Of a stretch of 64,000 nucleotides of DNA, positions 11,968-23,900 are shown piece by piece (positions within the stretch are counted from its first letter, which is position 1; every line of letters starts with the position of its first letter). Below the pieces are notes generated by a model. It was not told where the DNA came from. It did not search any database and was given only the letters and a program-made list of their open reading frames with translations. Made by a program: the position numbers and the translations under genes. Origin of the DNA: Blattamonas nauphoetae (lineage: Eukaryota > Preaxostyla > Oxymonadida). The stretch covers positions 62,001 through 126,000 of the forward strand of contig JARBJD010000191.1 of the NCBI GenBank assembly GCA_033064195.1, in the 5' to 3' direction.

Positions 11968-12723
11968 GTTTTCAAAATCATCTCTATTCTCCCTCTTCTC
12001 TTCACCAATCCTTCCCACTTCATTGTGCATTCATCGATCATTACTCGCTCTTCAGTTGCCATCACATGGCTGGAATGTTCCGACATCAGCTCCCTTCTCC
12101 TCCAAACTCCAATCTCAAAAGGAATAACGTCAGTCACTATCACGATTCTCTGTCTTCCCAAAATCAATAGTTTGTCTTTTGTCTTCTCCATCACCATCAG
12201 ATAAAGTTGGAGGAATCCGATTTGGTCTCATCGATTCTTCCGCCCCAATCCCCAAATTAGGTGAACTCATTGGATTAGATGTTAAGGATGTGTTTCCCTC
12301 TCTGTTTATCTCTTCAGATTCTCTCTCTCAATTCCGCAATTGGGTTGCTCACTTTCAACACTCCATCAACGCGGTACCAACCTCGAGATGTCCCATATAG
12401 CCCACACTTTGAGGAAGGAGATTGTGGGCGGGTGGAGGTGGACATGGACTCCAAACCTTGAACTGTCCGATTCTTCGAGAATGGCCGATCTGGACCGTAT
12501 CTTGTGTTTATTCTTCCACGATCTGTCAGGAATTGGGGTTTGCTTCTCTTGTTTCATCAATATGTTTGTTCAGTTCGCTGCTTCTGTTCAAGGATCGTCC
12601 TTCCGAATTGACCCGATCACACGACTGACACAACCATCGCCAATCCCACCTGGAATGAAAGAAATCGATTGGGAAAGAAGTCATCCTCCTGAAGATCCGT
12701 ACGGACCGTTGCAGTATGGGTGA
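11968..12723 (+). pseudogene. SPRY (B30.2) domain gene copy C, decayed
   Basis: SPRY pieces in several frames: GGIRFGLIDSSAPIPKLGEL after an intron ending CATCAG near 12200, LLTFNTPSTRYQPRDVPYSP and EEGDCGRVEVDMDSKP after the second intron, then QGSSFRIDPITRLTQPSP and a C-terminus rich in D/E/P. A CGA-to-TGA type nonsense codon interrupts the conserved PRTVQFF block, and the N-half lies in broken frame. The intron positions match copies A, B and E. Confidence 0.72.
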
Positions 12724-13443
12724 TGCAGTGGGGCTTCAGAACTTGCATGGCTCAAATGCACGCCCAGAAGGAACATCGTTCTTTCTCAGCAAAACTGCTC
12801 TTTCATGAAGGATTGAGCCCAGAATGAGATCGAGCAGCTTGAAGAGGGATTGTGCAGTGCGAGTGGAAACTGTTTTCACAAGCCATGAACGTCTGAAACC
12901 AAATTTTCATTCAGCAGCAGACCACAATCGTCACTTTCTGTTATTTGTGTGTGTGATTGTCCTTCCCTTCATCTCCACATCGAGAAGCTGCCCCGCTTTC
13001 TTCAACAATCTCGGATCTTCGCTTAAAACCCTCGCCCACTCTTTCACTCCGAATGGGGCGAACAGCAAGGATGATGCGATATCTCCACGCTTTTTGGGAT
13101 GCTGGATCAAACAGCACGTGTTGGCCTCAGCTGAACAAGAATTGGAACACGGCGTCGAAACAAAAATCAACCGAACTCTCATTGCCGTTCACCAGCTCCC
13201 CTATTTCAGCTCTCTCTCGAATGTTTCTCGTTTTCTGGTCAGTGATGCAGAACAGTGCTCTGAAAGCAAATACTAGGATCATATCGCGTTAATTCCTCTG
13301 TTTTTCGTTTCTCGTCATTTTTTTTCCGAAATGTGTTAATAATGGACTTCAATCCATCCCTCACAGAAACAATTCCTCATTATATCCATTGACTGTCCTC
13401 AAATTGGCGAATATCGTTCGATGGTTTTTTTAAGTCTCCATTC
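12724..13443. other. Duplicated tail and unrecognised decayed coding fragment
   Basis: 12785-12850 repeats the tail found after copy B. Next, a plus-strand open segment (about 12990-13276; CPAFFNNLGSSLKTLAHSF, SPRFLGCWIKQHVLA) looks like coding sequence by composition. I do not recognise it and it lacks a credible start. It may be the C-terminal fragment of a neighbouring family member's gene. Confidence 0.3.
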
Positions 13444-13872
13444 ATGGGGTGGATCAACCTTTTCTCTTTAACAGCCGACATCATGGCTGAAGTTAGTCAA
13501 TCATCATTCCATGCATCCCTTCTATCAACATTCTCAGATGAAACTGAACCGAAAGTTTCTGAAAGTTCGTTGCTCTCATCGTTTTACATTCTTTCTGATT
13601 TCGAAGGAACCCATCAAGTACCAACCCAACTCATGGCCTTTCCTCAACTGCTCTTCACGGATCCTGCCCATTTCACAATCGATTGCTCCACAATCACTCA
13701 TTCAGCAATTCACCTTCCTTCGAAACAATGTAACGACGCCAGCTCCATTGTCTTGGGAGACCCTATCACCAAAAGAACTGCGTCAGTCACTATGACGATT
13801 CACACTCTTCCCATCCCCAGTATTGTCTTGTTTTCTTCGTCATTGTTCTCAGACACATTTTCTTTTCATTGA
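13444..13872 (+). pseudogene. SPRY copy D, N-terminal half only
   Basis: A 142-codon open frame whose second half is the start of a SPRY domain (LLFTDPAHFTIDCSTITHS, ASSIVLGDPITK, SVTMTIHTLP). The frame then ends, and the glycine-rich middle and the PRTVQFF half seen in other copies are absent. It is truncated, and copy E starts about 125 bp downstream. Confidence 0.6.
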
Positions 13873-13997
13873 TCAACCTCTGTTCTTTCACGTGAGATTT
13901 ACTCTCCTTCTGTGAACTCGAGAAGAAATGGAGCCCACTTTAGTCATGAAAGTGGATCAGATGGGCATGATCGTCATCCTCTCAACAATCTGAATCC

Positions 13998-14850
13998 ATG
14001 ACGCTCTCCTCAGCTGGCACTGAATCTTACAACCATCTTGTGTCGTCTGTCGATTCGGAGAGACTGAACAACCTCTCCCCATCGTTACATCCAAACTCAA
14101 TGTCTAAATCGAGATCTGTTGCCACTGCTTCCGTTCCATCCCCTCTTGTCACTCTCCCGCCTCTTCTATTCACCGACCCATCCCATTTCATCATCAATGG
14201 CACTTCTATCACTCGTTCGGAAGTAGATCTGGGTATTTTTGGATTCGCTCGCCACAGCTCAGCACTTCTTCGAGATCCGATCGACAATGGGATTGTGTCA
14301 ATCACATTAGCCCTTCTCTCTCTAATCAACATTAATGGTTTCTTATTTATCTTCCCCATCGTCTTCAGACCAAGCTGGTGGAATAAGATTTGGTCTTCTC
14401 AAGTCGATAGCTCCTGTCCCCAAATTGGGTGAATTCATTGGATATGAAGTGAAGGGTGTGTTTCACTCATTTTCATCTCTCCAGATTCTCACTCTCTTCA
14501 TCGACTGGTCTTCTCATTTGCAACTCGCCATCCACCAAACACTCACCTCAATATGAATACTGCCACTCTCAATTTGAGGAGATGGGGATTGTGTGCGGAT
14601 GGAGGTGGACATGGACTCAACATCTCGAACAGTCCAATTATTTGTGAATGGCCGATCTGGCCGCTCTTTCGTGTCTGGTCTTCCCCCATCAGTCAGAATC
14701 GGAGTGTGATCCTCATTCTTCTCTACCTTCCCAGTTCTCTGTTTTGCTCAAGAAACATCGTTCAGAATCGACAGAATCGTCAAACAAACGCAACCAACTC
14801 CAATACTTCAATACATACCAGAACTCGTGTGGAAATTAGACAAAAACTTG
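13998..14850 (+). pseudogene. SPRY (B30.2) domain gene copy E, decayed
   Basis: The N-half is intact (LLFTDPSHFIINGTSITRSE, SSALLRDPIDNGIVSITLAL). The middle (GGIRFGLLKSIAPVPKLGEF) follows an intron ending CTTCAG near 14370. The second intron ends near 14483. The third is 31 nt (GTGTGATCC...CCCAG), restores GF-SV and leads into EETSFRIDRIVKQTQPTP-like sequence. Frame breaks occur in the SNPRTVQ region. The upstream flank matches the flank of copy A. Confidence 0.72.
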
Positions 14851-16075
14851 GATGTTCAATCTGACTGCGTCTTGTGTTCTTCCACAGAAGCATAATCTGT
14901 TGTCGATGCCCGTGCATGCACTCCAACGCCATCTGCCTCAATCGTCCGCGATGTCCAATCCTGACGCTCTCCATAATTCTCCACACCCTCTCGACACTCC
15001 CCTTTTCATGGTGATGCACAAATGATTTATTCACTTGATGCAACAGGTGTGAATGGGATGAAACGAATAACAAACGTGGAATTCGGACCAACGAGGGACA
15101 TCTTGCTGGTCATCTAATCCGCCGCACAACATCATTTCGGTAGATTGGTCTACACCACTGCGTTTGCATGAAAGGCATCATTCTGCTCTCCCAACAAAAA
15201 GAGCGATCAACAACATCTCGCAACAAGTCCCTTCGCATTGCCAATCTCAGATGATTATGTGCTGATCCATCGACAAGACAGCATTCGTTGCACTTTCCTC
15301 GTTGGAATCGTCGCCCATTTCTGCGACAAAGCAAGGACAGACCGCGAAATTATCGTCGATGCTTGAAGTCAATGAAGATGTGCGGGTCTCCTGCAAATGA
15401 AGTGGAACATGCAACAATGTCTGGCAAGGGGCTGATGGACGTACTTAGTCCTCGCAAACACGGGAAAACCACGATGGACGATTGGCACAAACCGACTCTG
15501 AACAATCCTGACAACGGCATTTAGCCATCTATTTCGAGTCTTTCTGTGTTTGTGGGAGAGCTGCGGTTCCGAATCATAAAGTAAGATGTTTTTATGGCTT
15601 GATTACAGAGCAGAAGAAGCGAAACGAATATTGCTGTTTCTGTGGTCACCAGAATCTGAACAGAGAACTGGACATAGGACAGCACGATATATTGCCTCCT
15701 TTTCCGTTTTTCCATCTCATTTATCGCGCACAAGCCAAAGAGTATTGTTTTAGAAACCAAGAAGTGAAGTGTCGTGTAGTGAAGAAGAGACAGCCACGTA
15801 ATGATCTGAATGAGAAAGAATGTGATCAATCATTTCGTGCCATGAGAGAATAGTGCAATGGAAGGTTATTACCTTTTCATGACACTTTTTTAATAAATGT
15901 GGGTAGATCGATCACATAGTTTCCATACAGACATGAATCAACTTTGAAATACTCTTAAATTGAATGAATCGTGCAATCTCTTGGTGATGGCATGATTTGA
16001 GATCAGGAGATCTCACTCTGAAAAAATGATCCTTTTTTACGACTTCAAAAATTCTGACCCAGTTCGATCAGACCC
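14851..16075. other. Nothing clearly recognised
   Basis: Short ORFs on both strands (15110-15334 minus, 15288-15524 plus, 15521-15853) show no domain I can name and none has a convincing exon structure. This may be more decayed gene-family DNA. Confidence 0.35.
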
Positions 16076-16325
16076 CAAGCACTTGCAGATGCGTCTCAAA
16101 AAAGGACAGCGTTCATTGAGGCCCTAGATCAGTCCCTCGCGGATGGTCTTAACCCTAAAGTGATCATGGCCTCCTTCAGGGACACAGGCCTTCATCCACC
16201 CACGATGCAACCAGCGGCAACAAAAAAAACTGAAGCAGAACTCCCCAGAAATCTTAATCCTCCTCCAACACGACGAGACAATACAAGAGAAGGACTCTGG
16301 TTCATCACGGATCCAGATCTAATGA
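16076..16325 (+). pseudogene. pogo/Tc-type transposase C-terminal fragment
   Basis: One frame reads QALADASQKRTAFIEALDQS, then LADGLNPKVIMASFRDTGLH and PPTM, with a basic C-terminal tail. This resembles the C-terminal end of DDE transposases of the Tc1/mariner-pogo superfamily, where a helix is followed by an 'xGFRxTGLxP' motif. The upstream catalytic domain is absent, so this is a fragment. The frame runs into the terminal repeat of the adjacent 471-bp element. Confidence 0.5.
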
Positions 16326-16327
16326 TA

Positions 16328-16798
16328 GTGGTCGGATAAACCCGTTAACTCCGATAAACCCGTTAAAACATCCCCCATTTCACATATATCATCTCTTTCA
16401 CACGACTCATCAGTTGTACCTGTAAGAAAACCCTAGTGAGAATTCTGGAAGGAATTGTGACTCTTTCAGAGATTGGATCAAAGACAATGGGTCTATTCAA
16501 ATGGATGAAATGCCAACGACGACACAGCGCAAGTTATTCTGACCATGAAAAGCTCGACTCGCAACACATGATCCCTCTAGTTCTCGGAAATAGATTTGTT
16601 CAACTTCGTTCAAAAAACAACGTTCACTTTTCGCTTTGCATTTCACAATCATTCTTTCATGAAGAACTCTAGTTTTAAAAAAAATGAGGAAATGCATGAA
16701 TGTGAAGTGGAAGGAGAATTAAGATGAAGAGGGGAGACTGTTTCGTCCCTTTGGAAGGGTTAACGGGTTTATCCGCTCTAACGGGTTTGTCCGGGTAC
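16328..16798. mobile_element. 471-bp TIR element (MITE-like) with TA duplications
   Basis: The left end, 16328-16366, and the right end, 16760-16798, are inverted repeats. The outer part reads GGATAAACCCGTTA at the left and GGACAAACCCGTTA in reverse complement at the right. Each end contains the GATAAACCCGTTA motif twice. A TA dinucleotide flanks both ends (16326-16327 and 16799-16800), which is the target duplication of the Tc1/mariner-pogo superfamily. The interior has no transposase, so it would need one in trans. Confidence 0.72.
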
Positions 16799-16800
16799 TA

Positions 16801-18453
16801 TGAGAAGGTTCAACGCCCCTCCCAACCCAGAGATTCCTCTTGATGAAAATGAGGATGGTGGAGATGACTCCAGCAACTGTTTACTCATTTTTTCAAATGG
16901 ATCTATCTGTACTGGCCTGACCGGGGGTGACCGGTCACTTTTTCTCAAAAAGAACTGACGGTCAGTGACCACGAGTTTTCATAGTATGGGTCAGATCAGA
17001 TCTTGCCTCTCTATCTGTAAAGTCCAAAATGAGTGTTTCCGTGCTCGTGATTCCGTGAGGCAATGAAATTTGATGTGAATGTCATTTCGATCTCAACAAA
17101 ATCATGCTAGAGGAGCCAGATTTACTCAATTTCACTCACTTTTCTGAGAAAAAAAAGTTCATGGCTGAATCCTTAAAAAACACTTGAATCGACTTTAACT
17201 TGCGAAATTGTCAGTTTTACATCCTTCTATCTCTCCTCATTGTCAAGCTCACCCGTTTCTTCAATTCTTCCACTTCTTTCTCTATCGCCCTTCTCTTCTC
17301 CATCTTTTCTCTTCTTGAAACTCCAGTCAAGTCCACCGAGAATGATCGAATCGGGATTGGTTCGATTTCTTCACTTTCTCTCTCCTTACGCTTCTCTCCT
17401 TTTCACTCACTCTTCAAAACTTCCTCATTCCCTTCGGATGTGCTCGGTTCAAGTCGGATCTCCACGATATCACGTCCAGCACAGCCCAGTCGCGTTGTAT
17501 GCCTTTATTCGCCATTACCGCAGTCTGTCTGTCGCAGTTTATCCACACACTCATGATCCTCATTGATGAAGTCTTTAGTCTCTTGTGGGAAGGCTCACAT
17601 TTCCTTCTTTTGCTGTCTCCATGCGAAAATATGCCCACGAATGCAATTTGGGTGTCAACAAGATGCTCAGAGAGACTTTTCCGGTAAATCAAGTCATTTC
17701 TAGTTCACAAGCGACCTAAGTTCTCCGGTCTTTGGATCTCAACATCAATTTCGCGGTTGAGCAGGGGTTAGCGATTCTGGTCGAAACTTTTGGTGGTGAA
17801 GTGAAGGACTGGCTTATTCTGGTTGGGGCGCGCAAGCTAGGTGGCAGCCGGGAAGGAGTGGATGCATTTGATCGTATACGAGAACATGACTGAGTGCTTG
17901 GGGATGGTGAGGCGAAGACGATCAACGGATGACGCGCCCTCCACCAACGCCTTGTGCTTATTCGATGACGCCATCAATCTATCCGACATTCCATCTCCGT
18001 CTGTATCTCTCACCAGCGCAGGGACACACGGTTGGTGTCACGATGCGTGTGATCTCTTCCTTATTCAAGAGAGAACTTGTGGAATGAATGATTGTGAGTC
18101 GTTTTGGCCAGTGTGTTCCTCTTTGATCTCCATTAGACCTCAATTCAACGAGTTGATCATTGACTTAAGTTTTGAGTTGAGGAGTGTGATTGTGGATGAG
18201 AGAATCTTCTAATCTCAACTTTAGAGGCTTTCAAGATATTTAGGATGGTTTTCAATCAAATTTCAGAAAACCGTGTTGATCGAACCCTTAGAAGGAAAGA
18301 GTTGTGACAGTGACCGAGCCAAAAGGCTTGGTCAGGCCAGTATAGGTCTATCTCGGGCAAACAGATACTTGGAGGACGTGACCAAATCCTCTATTCATCA
18401 ACAATAATTTCAATATTCAACAAAATAATGATTCAACTTTTCTCGAATAAGCA
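16801..18453. other. Unrecognised, gene-poor
   Basis: Several pyrimidine-rich plus-strand ORFs (17200-17690, 17841-18212) without a known domain. A short open piece just right of the TIR element (NAPPNPEIPLDENEDGGDD) is acidic like some transposase C-termini. A short palindromic GGTGACCGGTCAC-type sequence lies near 16925. Confidence 0.35.
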
Positions 18454-19340
18454 GTCACGGACAAAAGTTTACGGGCACCCAGGTCTGCATTTATGAACAG
18501 GTGATTTTTTCTCATTTTTTCTTAACCACTTCACCCCATTGAAAGACAACAATTTTTCAAATATAAAACCAAATAAGTGTAGTGAAGTGAAAATCGAGAT
18601 GTTCGACTGATGTGCCCTGGGAGGCACATCCGATCGCGGCCATCACGAAATGTCTCCTTTTCCGAGAAGAGGAGATGTGACCTGTATAGTCTGTTCCTCC
18701 AGTAAGAACCGATTGGTTCCTCTCCGTACTGAGATCCTGGAGGATCTGTGACAAAAAAGTGCATTTCCTTTCTTCCTCATCTCTGTTCAACTCACGGTGT
18801 AACTCTACCAAACGATTTGTCTGACTCAAATAAAGATATTTCTTTATTCATCTCACAAACACTGACATGCTGTAGAGATTTCGAGATTCGGAGAAGTTCG
18901 CATGCATTCCAATCTTCCACATTTGTCAGCACCGCGTCGGACAGGGGTATAATAAGCATTCTCACAACCAGTTAGAGAGGTTGGTAGAGTTACACCGTGA
19001 GCTGAACAGAGATGAGGAAGAAAGGAAATGCACTTTTTTGTCACAGATCCTCCAGGATCTCAGTACGGAGAGGAACCAATCGGTTCTTACTGGAGGAACA
19101 GACTATACAGGTCACATCTCCTCTTCTCGGAAAAGGAGACATTTCGTGATGGCCGCGATCGGATGTGCCTCCCAGGGCACATCAGTCGAACATCTCGATT
19201 TTCACTTCACCACACTAATTTAGTTTTATATTTGAAAAATTGTTGTCTTTCAATGGGGTGAAGTGGTTAAGAAAAAATGAGAAAAAATCACCTGTTCATA
19301 AATGCAGACCTGGGTGCCCGTAAACTTTTGTCCGTGGCTG
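18454..19340. mobile_element. Foldback element with Tc1/mariner-like ends
   Basis: The left arm (18454-18812, 359 nt) and right arm (18981-19340, 360 nt) are inverted repeats with only a few mismatches, separated by a 168-nt spacer. The outer termini read CAGYCACGGACAAAAGTTTA followed by CGGGCACC, closely like Tc1/mariner ends (CAC-GG-CAAAAGTTT-CGG). I could not see a TA target duplication directly at the ends. Each arm contains the same ~80-codon open frame reading outward from the centre (LVELHRELNRDEEERK...). Confidence 0.85.
18813..18980. other. Spacer of the foldback element
   Basis: 168 nt of single-copy sequence between the two arms, AT-rich, with no ORF. Confidence 0.7.
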
Positions 19341-20932
19341 AAGATCGGAGTTGACAGACATGGGACATAATTCTTTTTCGGGACATAATTCCGTCTTTGA
19401 GCGATCTATAGACAAGTACGGTCTAATATTTGTGAATATTATTCGTGAACTGGTATGTTCACGCCACAAAAGTCAATGGAAAGGTAAAATTGTCTTGAAG
19501 TGGAGAAAGGAAAATCAAGGTATGATCTTCCCACAACCAATGTGAAAAGGTCTCCGTTCTCCGAGAAAACTCATATCCCAATCCTTCTCACCTGCCACGT
19601 CTCAGATGACATGACGAAAACTTAATACCAAGAGTCCAAAAATATTGATAAACTCGATAATGGATGTGATCAAACAGCCTAAATACCCTCTTGCCCGCTC
19701 AAAAATCCCCGATCAAGGATCCTGACTTCGAGATTTGCCAACTCGCGGACAATGACCTGATGTTCGCTGAAATGCTATTCGGGTGTGTTTTCCTTCATAC
19801 ACAACTCAATTGATCAATTTTTTTCAACAACAATTGTTTCATCACTTTTCTTGCCAATATCTCCCTGTTTCCTTCATCACTCAATTTCCTTCTTGTTTTT
19901 CACATTTTTCAGTGTTTATCCATCCAACTTTGTTGATTCAACAAATTAGACGAACAGGTTGGTCACTCCACCAATCCAAAAGGATCCAGCCTCTTTTCCG
20001 TGTTTTGCACGTTTGCTCTCTTTCTCATTCCTTCTTTTTCATCCTCTTCACAAATTTAGGCAAGCACAGGGATACCATGTCGTCATACTTTGATCGTGGA
20101 TGCAGAAAGAGATCTCTCCAATTGAAGGACGGATCACGTTCATCTCAACTTCATACATTTCACACGTGTTTTCATTCAGTTTTTATTGATCTTTTTTTCG
20201 TTACCATATGGAAATAGTTAATGTGAGAATCGAGATCAGCCCATAACAAATGAGAAAAGCAATGAGATTCCCGAAAATCTCCATTTGAGTTCACACTCCT
20301 TTAGAAGGTGTAATAAGCTTCCTTCAATCTCTCCTTTACTCTACAACTGTCCTTGTTGCGTATTTATGATGAAATGTGAATTATGTCTCCAAATTCAATT
20401 GAGTCCCACATCTATGAGTTATTGATGGGATCTCGAATGCAACTTAGCTTGTTTGAGCTCATCACAAATCTATGAATGAAATTAGCTAGGAATCTATGAC
20501 AGATCGCGTTGACTACTAGAAATGTTTGGAATACATGCTCTTTGAAGTTTTTCCTAGGATCTCGAGAATTGATCTGACCCATAAGAATGACAAAATGTTG
20601 ACTTTTCTAGGCTTCGTTTCCGACTCTCTATTCTTTTGAAATATGCTAGAAAAATGATAAATGACATGAAAATGAGAATAATAACTAACAGTTTTCACGT
20701 CCTTAAAGTATCGATTTGCCCTATCTCGGTTCCACCCCCATTTTTTTGAAAACCCCCAATTTTTAAGGGACGACAGGACTGTACCCATAATTTCCTCCGG
20801 GTCCAAAACCCCTGGTAATATGTTGCGATAACGTCATAAGATTAAATTTTGATGAAATAGAAGAACAAACAAGAACTCAGAAATGAAGATTATCAAAACA
20901 ACAAGGAACGGAAAAGAAGAAAACAAGATATT
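19341..20932. other. Intergenic, nothing recognised
   Basis: An imperfect direct repeat (GGGACATAATTC / GGGACATAATTCCG) lies at 19361-19393. A minus-strand 96-codon ORF (20516-20806), with NWGFSKKWGWNRDRANRYF near its start, has no family I recognise and could be a transposon remnant. No gene called. Confidence 0.35.
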
Positions 20933-23900
20933 TCATCCCCCTGGCAGATCCGACAGAGCTGGAAAATCTTCATCAAGCCGTACTCCGCTTCCGAGGAGAG
21001 GTTGCAGATTCTTCTTTGGAGGATGAGATTGCTGACCTCTGAAGGGGGGTTTGATCCTTTGTCTTCCTCTGTACTCTCCATAATGCGAGTCACTCTGGAA
21101 GGAGATCTGGCGGGGCGGGTGATTGTTGATGAGTGGTACGGTTGAATCAGACGGCCGGAATGAGGGGACGTGAAGAGTGTGAGTTTGTGGGTTCGCGTGT
21201 GTGGCGTGAAGAGGTGTCGGGGATTGGTACGAGAACTTCCCCGTTGGTCTGTCTGTCTCACTCCCCCTTTCAAAGTCTACCCCTCGTGGTGGGATGACTT
21301 CAAACGGAATTGGTGGTCTGAAGATCACCTCGTGGTGCACAGAGTTTTGTGAGTCCACATCACTCAGAAGGTGACCAGGCACAAGCGGCTTCAGATTCTC
21401 AAAACCAGTGCGGAGGGGAAGAAGGGGAGCGTGAGGAGTGTGAGACGACCGGAGAGGCACTGGGGCAAAGAAGGGGTTTGAGTGCACGAGTGACATTTCT
21501 GGTGGGAGATTGGTCTCTGCTAGCTGCTCAAACGGGTTCGCGTATGCACTAAAAGATGCAGTTGGAGTTATTCTCGATGTGTGCGCAGATGGGAACAGAG
21601 CGAGGATGCGGCTGAGGAGAGAACAACCGGCGAATATGTCGATGAGTTCCTCGTCTGTCTCCTCTCCACTCAGCTCGGGCAGTGTGTGTGGAGCAGACAG
21701 GACTTGAAAAGCATTCAGAAACAAGGCTTTGATTTTGGGATAGTCGTAACATGAACGGGTTGTGTTGTTGGACTGGTCAAGCGGGTCTTCCACAATCAGT
21801 CGTTCGGCATTCTGATCGACGTTTGTGAAGAGCTCGGGGAGAGTCGTTCGGACCTTGTCGACTGAGAGGTACTGCCCGTGTCCTCGCACAGACACGACCA
21901 GTCTCCGACAGGAGAACGTGGGAAGGATATTGCCATCGTCATCGTGCGGTGTGGGTAATGTCTCTGACTCTCCGTACAGTTCGAAGAAGCTGATGAGGAG
22001 TCGGCCAAGCGAGACGTCTTTGTAATCTTCGCCGAAGTTGCGCCTGAAGAGCTGGAGGTGAGAGATGGCCATCAGAGAGATGCTATATCCGCCCAATCCC
22101 CCGCGGAAGGGTTCGTTCATGCCCTCCTTCAGCAGAAACGCTTTCAGACAAACAATCAGTGGCCGGGCCTCGGGATACACAGCGAGGATGCAGCGAAGAT
22201 AGTCTGTGTTGACGATGCCTGAGAGAGTTCCGAAACTGACATCAGCCTTTCCACGAGATGGGTCGACCAACTTCACAATCGGCACTTTGGTCGAGGCAAT
22301 GAACTTTGCTTCGATGTGGTGGTCGAGGAGAGACTGGTGGAGGACACCAAGTGTTTGTTGGATGATGTCCTGGGAGACAGTCGGGGGAGGAGGGATGGGG
22401 ATGCGTTGGGAAGTGAGGAGGGTCTGCAAGGTGTTCGTGCTGTCGTTTGGAATATCGATCGAGACAGACGAATCTTTGTTGGATTGAACTTCAACTGAAT
22501 CTGATTCGTGCTCGTCGTTTGGAGGGAGTGTGATAGTTTGTGGCTGGTTCGCTTGTGATGCTTGTCTGATCTGTGAAACGAGTGGCTCAGTGAGGAACGG
22601 TGGATAGTTCACCATTCTTGTTGAGTTGACGATGGGATGACAGAGATCGAGACAGGTCTGCAGGTTGGGCGTGAGAGGGACAGAAAGGAGGTCGTGGATG
22701 GTTGCTCGTTGATCGTCAGAGAGTTCATCTATCTGCGAATGTTCTTCGATGTTGAGTGCAGAATCACATTCACAATCACACACTCTTCCGGTCAGTACTC
22801 CTCCGCAAATCTCACACAGCCTGGCGTTCTTCACCCCCAACGCACTCAGCCCCATCATCGGCATTTCCCGCAACACGCGGCACGTCTCCTGACCGTCTGG
22901 CGTGTCGAAGAGTGTTCCATACCACGCTTGAAAGATGGCGCGGATGAGACGCTGCACGCGACGGATGTAGACGAGCTGTTCGGGAGTGATGAGCACGATG
23001 TCCACATCGCTGGTGGGGAGGGAGGTGTAAGACGTGAATGATCCCGTCACGCAAAGAAGAAGGGACGAGTTCAGGGCAACCACATTTTTCCAGATGAAAT
23101 CAATCAGGTTCACTCGCATCAGGAACTCAGACTGCGACAGAACGGAATCAACTGTATAGGCTTCAATCTCTCGCGAGAGTTGAACGTAGCGCTGTTTCTG
23201 ACCATCCTCCGGCCAACCTTCCCCTTCCGCTTGCAGAGACGAGACACAAACAAAGAGCTTGCGAAACACTTTTTGAGACGGAGGGAGTGGAGGTGGCGGA
23301 GAAACGATTGGTGTGAAGATGGAACGAATCGCAGTCGAGCTGGGAACAAATGCAAGATTGTTTGGAATATGCGAGAGTGGGGGAAGAGGATGGGTGGGCT
23401 GGAGATGTTTGAAGAAGAACAAGGTGTATCGTGTTAGAAGAAAGAACGGAGAAAGGGGTACACGAACAAAACGAAGATCCAGATTAGGTTTTGAATAGCC
23501 CCTGTTATTTCCAGGGACAAATGGCTTGCTTGTGACCCACGATTGGGTGTGAGACGACAAGAGTGCTGGAGACTGAGATGGAGTTGGTCGTATGAACGAG
23601 TGTGTTGGAGGAGCTCCAAGAAGAGGTCGTCGGATCACACTCTCACTGATTGTGGGAGGGGATGCCGAGCTTGGGTTCATCATCGACGACGAGGTGCTTT
23701 GTTCGTTTGGCGATTGAATGTTATGTTCAGGAGAGTGCGGAGAAGTCGAAAGAGACGGGTCTAATTTTGGTTGAGGATTATTTTGGGAAGTATCTCCTGT
23801 CTGCTGAGGATTAAGTTTTTGACTTTTCGGAGAGTAGAAGAAGCTGTTTGAGATTGATTTCTGAGATTGGAGGGCAGGTTCAGCATGCTCTTCAAATGAG

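Noticed and set aside
18531-19261. Mirror-image ORFs in the two arms of the foldback element as separate genes
   Set aside because: They are the same sequence in inverted repeats; no independent start context or domain. Kept only as a property of the element.
20516-20806. 96-codon minus-strand ORF with a WGFSKKWGWNRDR-like start
   Set aside because: Looks biased toward aromatic and basic residues, but I do not recognise a family and it has no repeat ends or splice signals.
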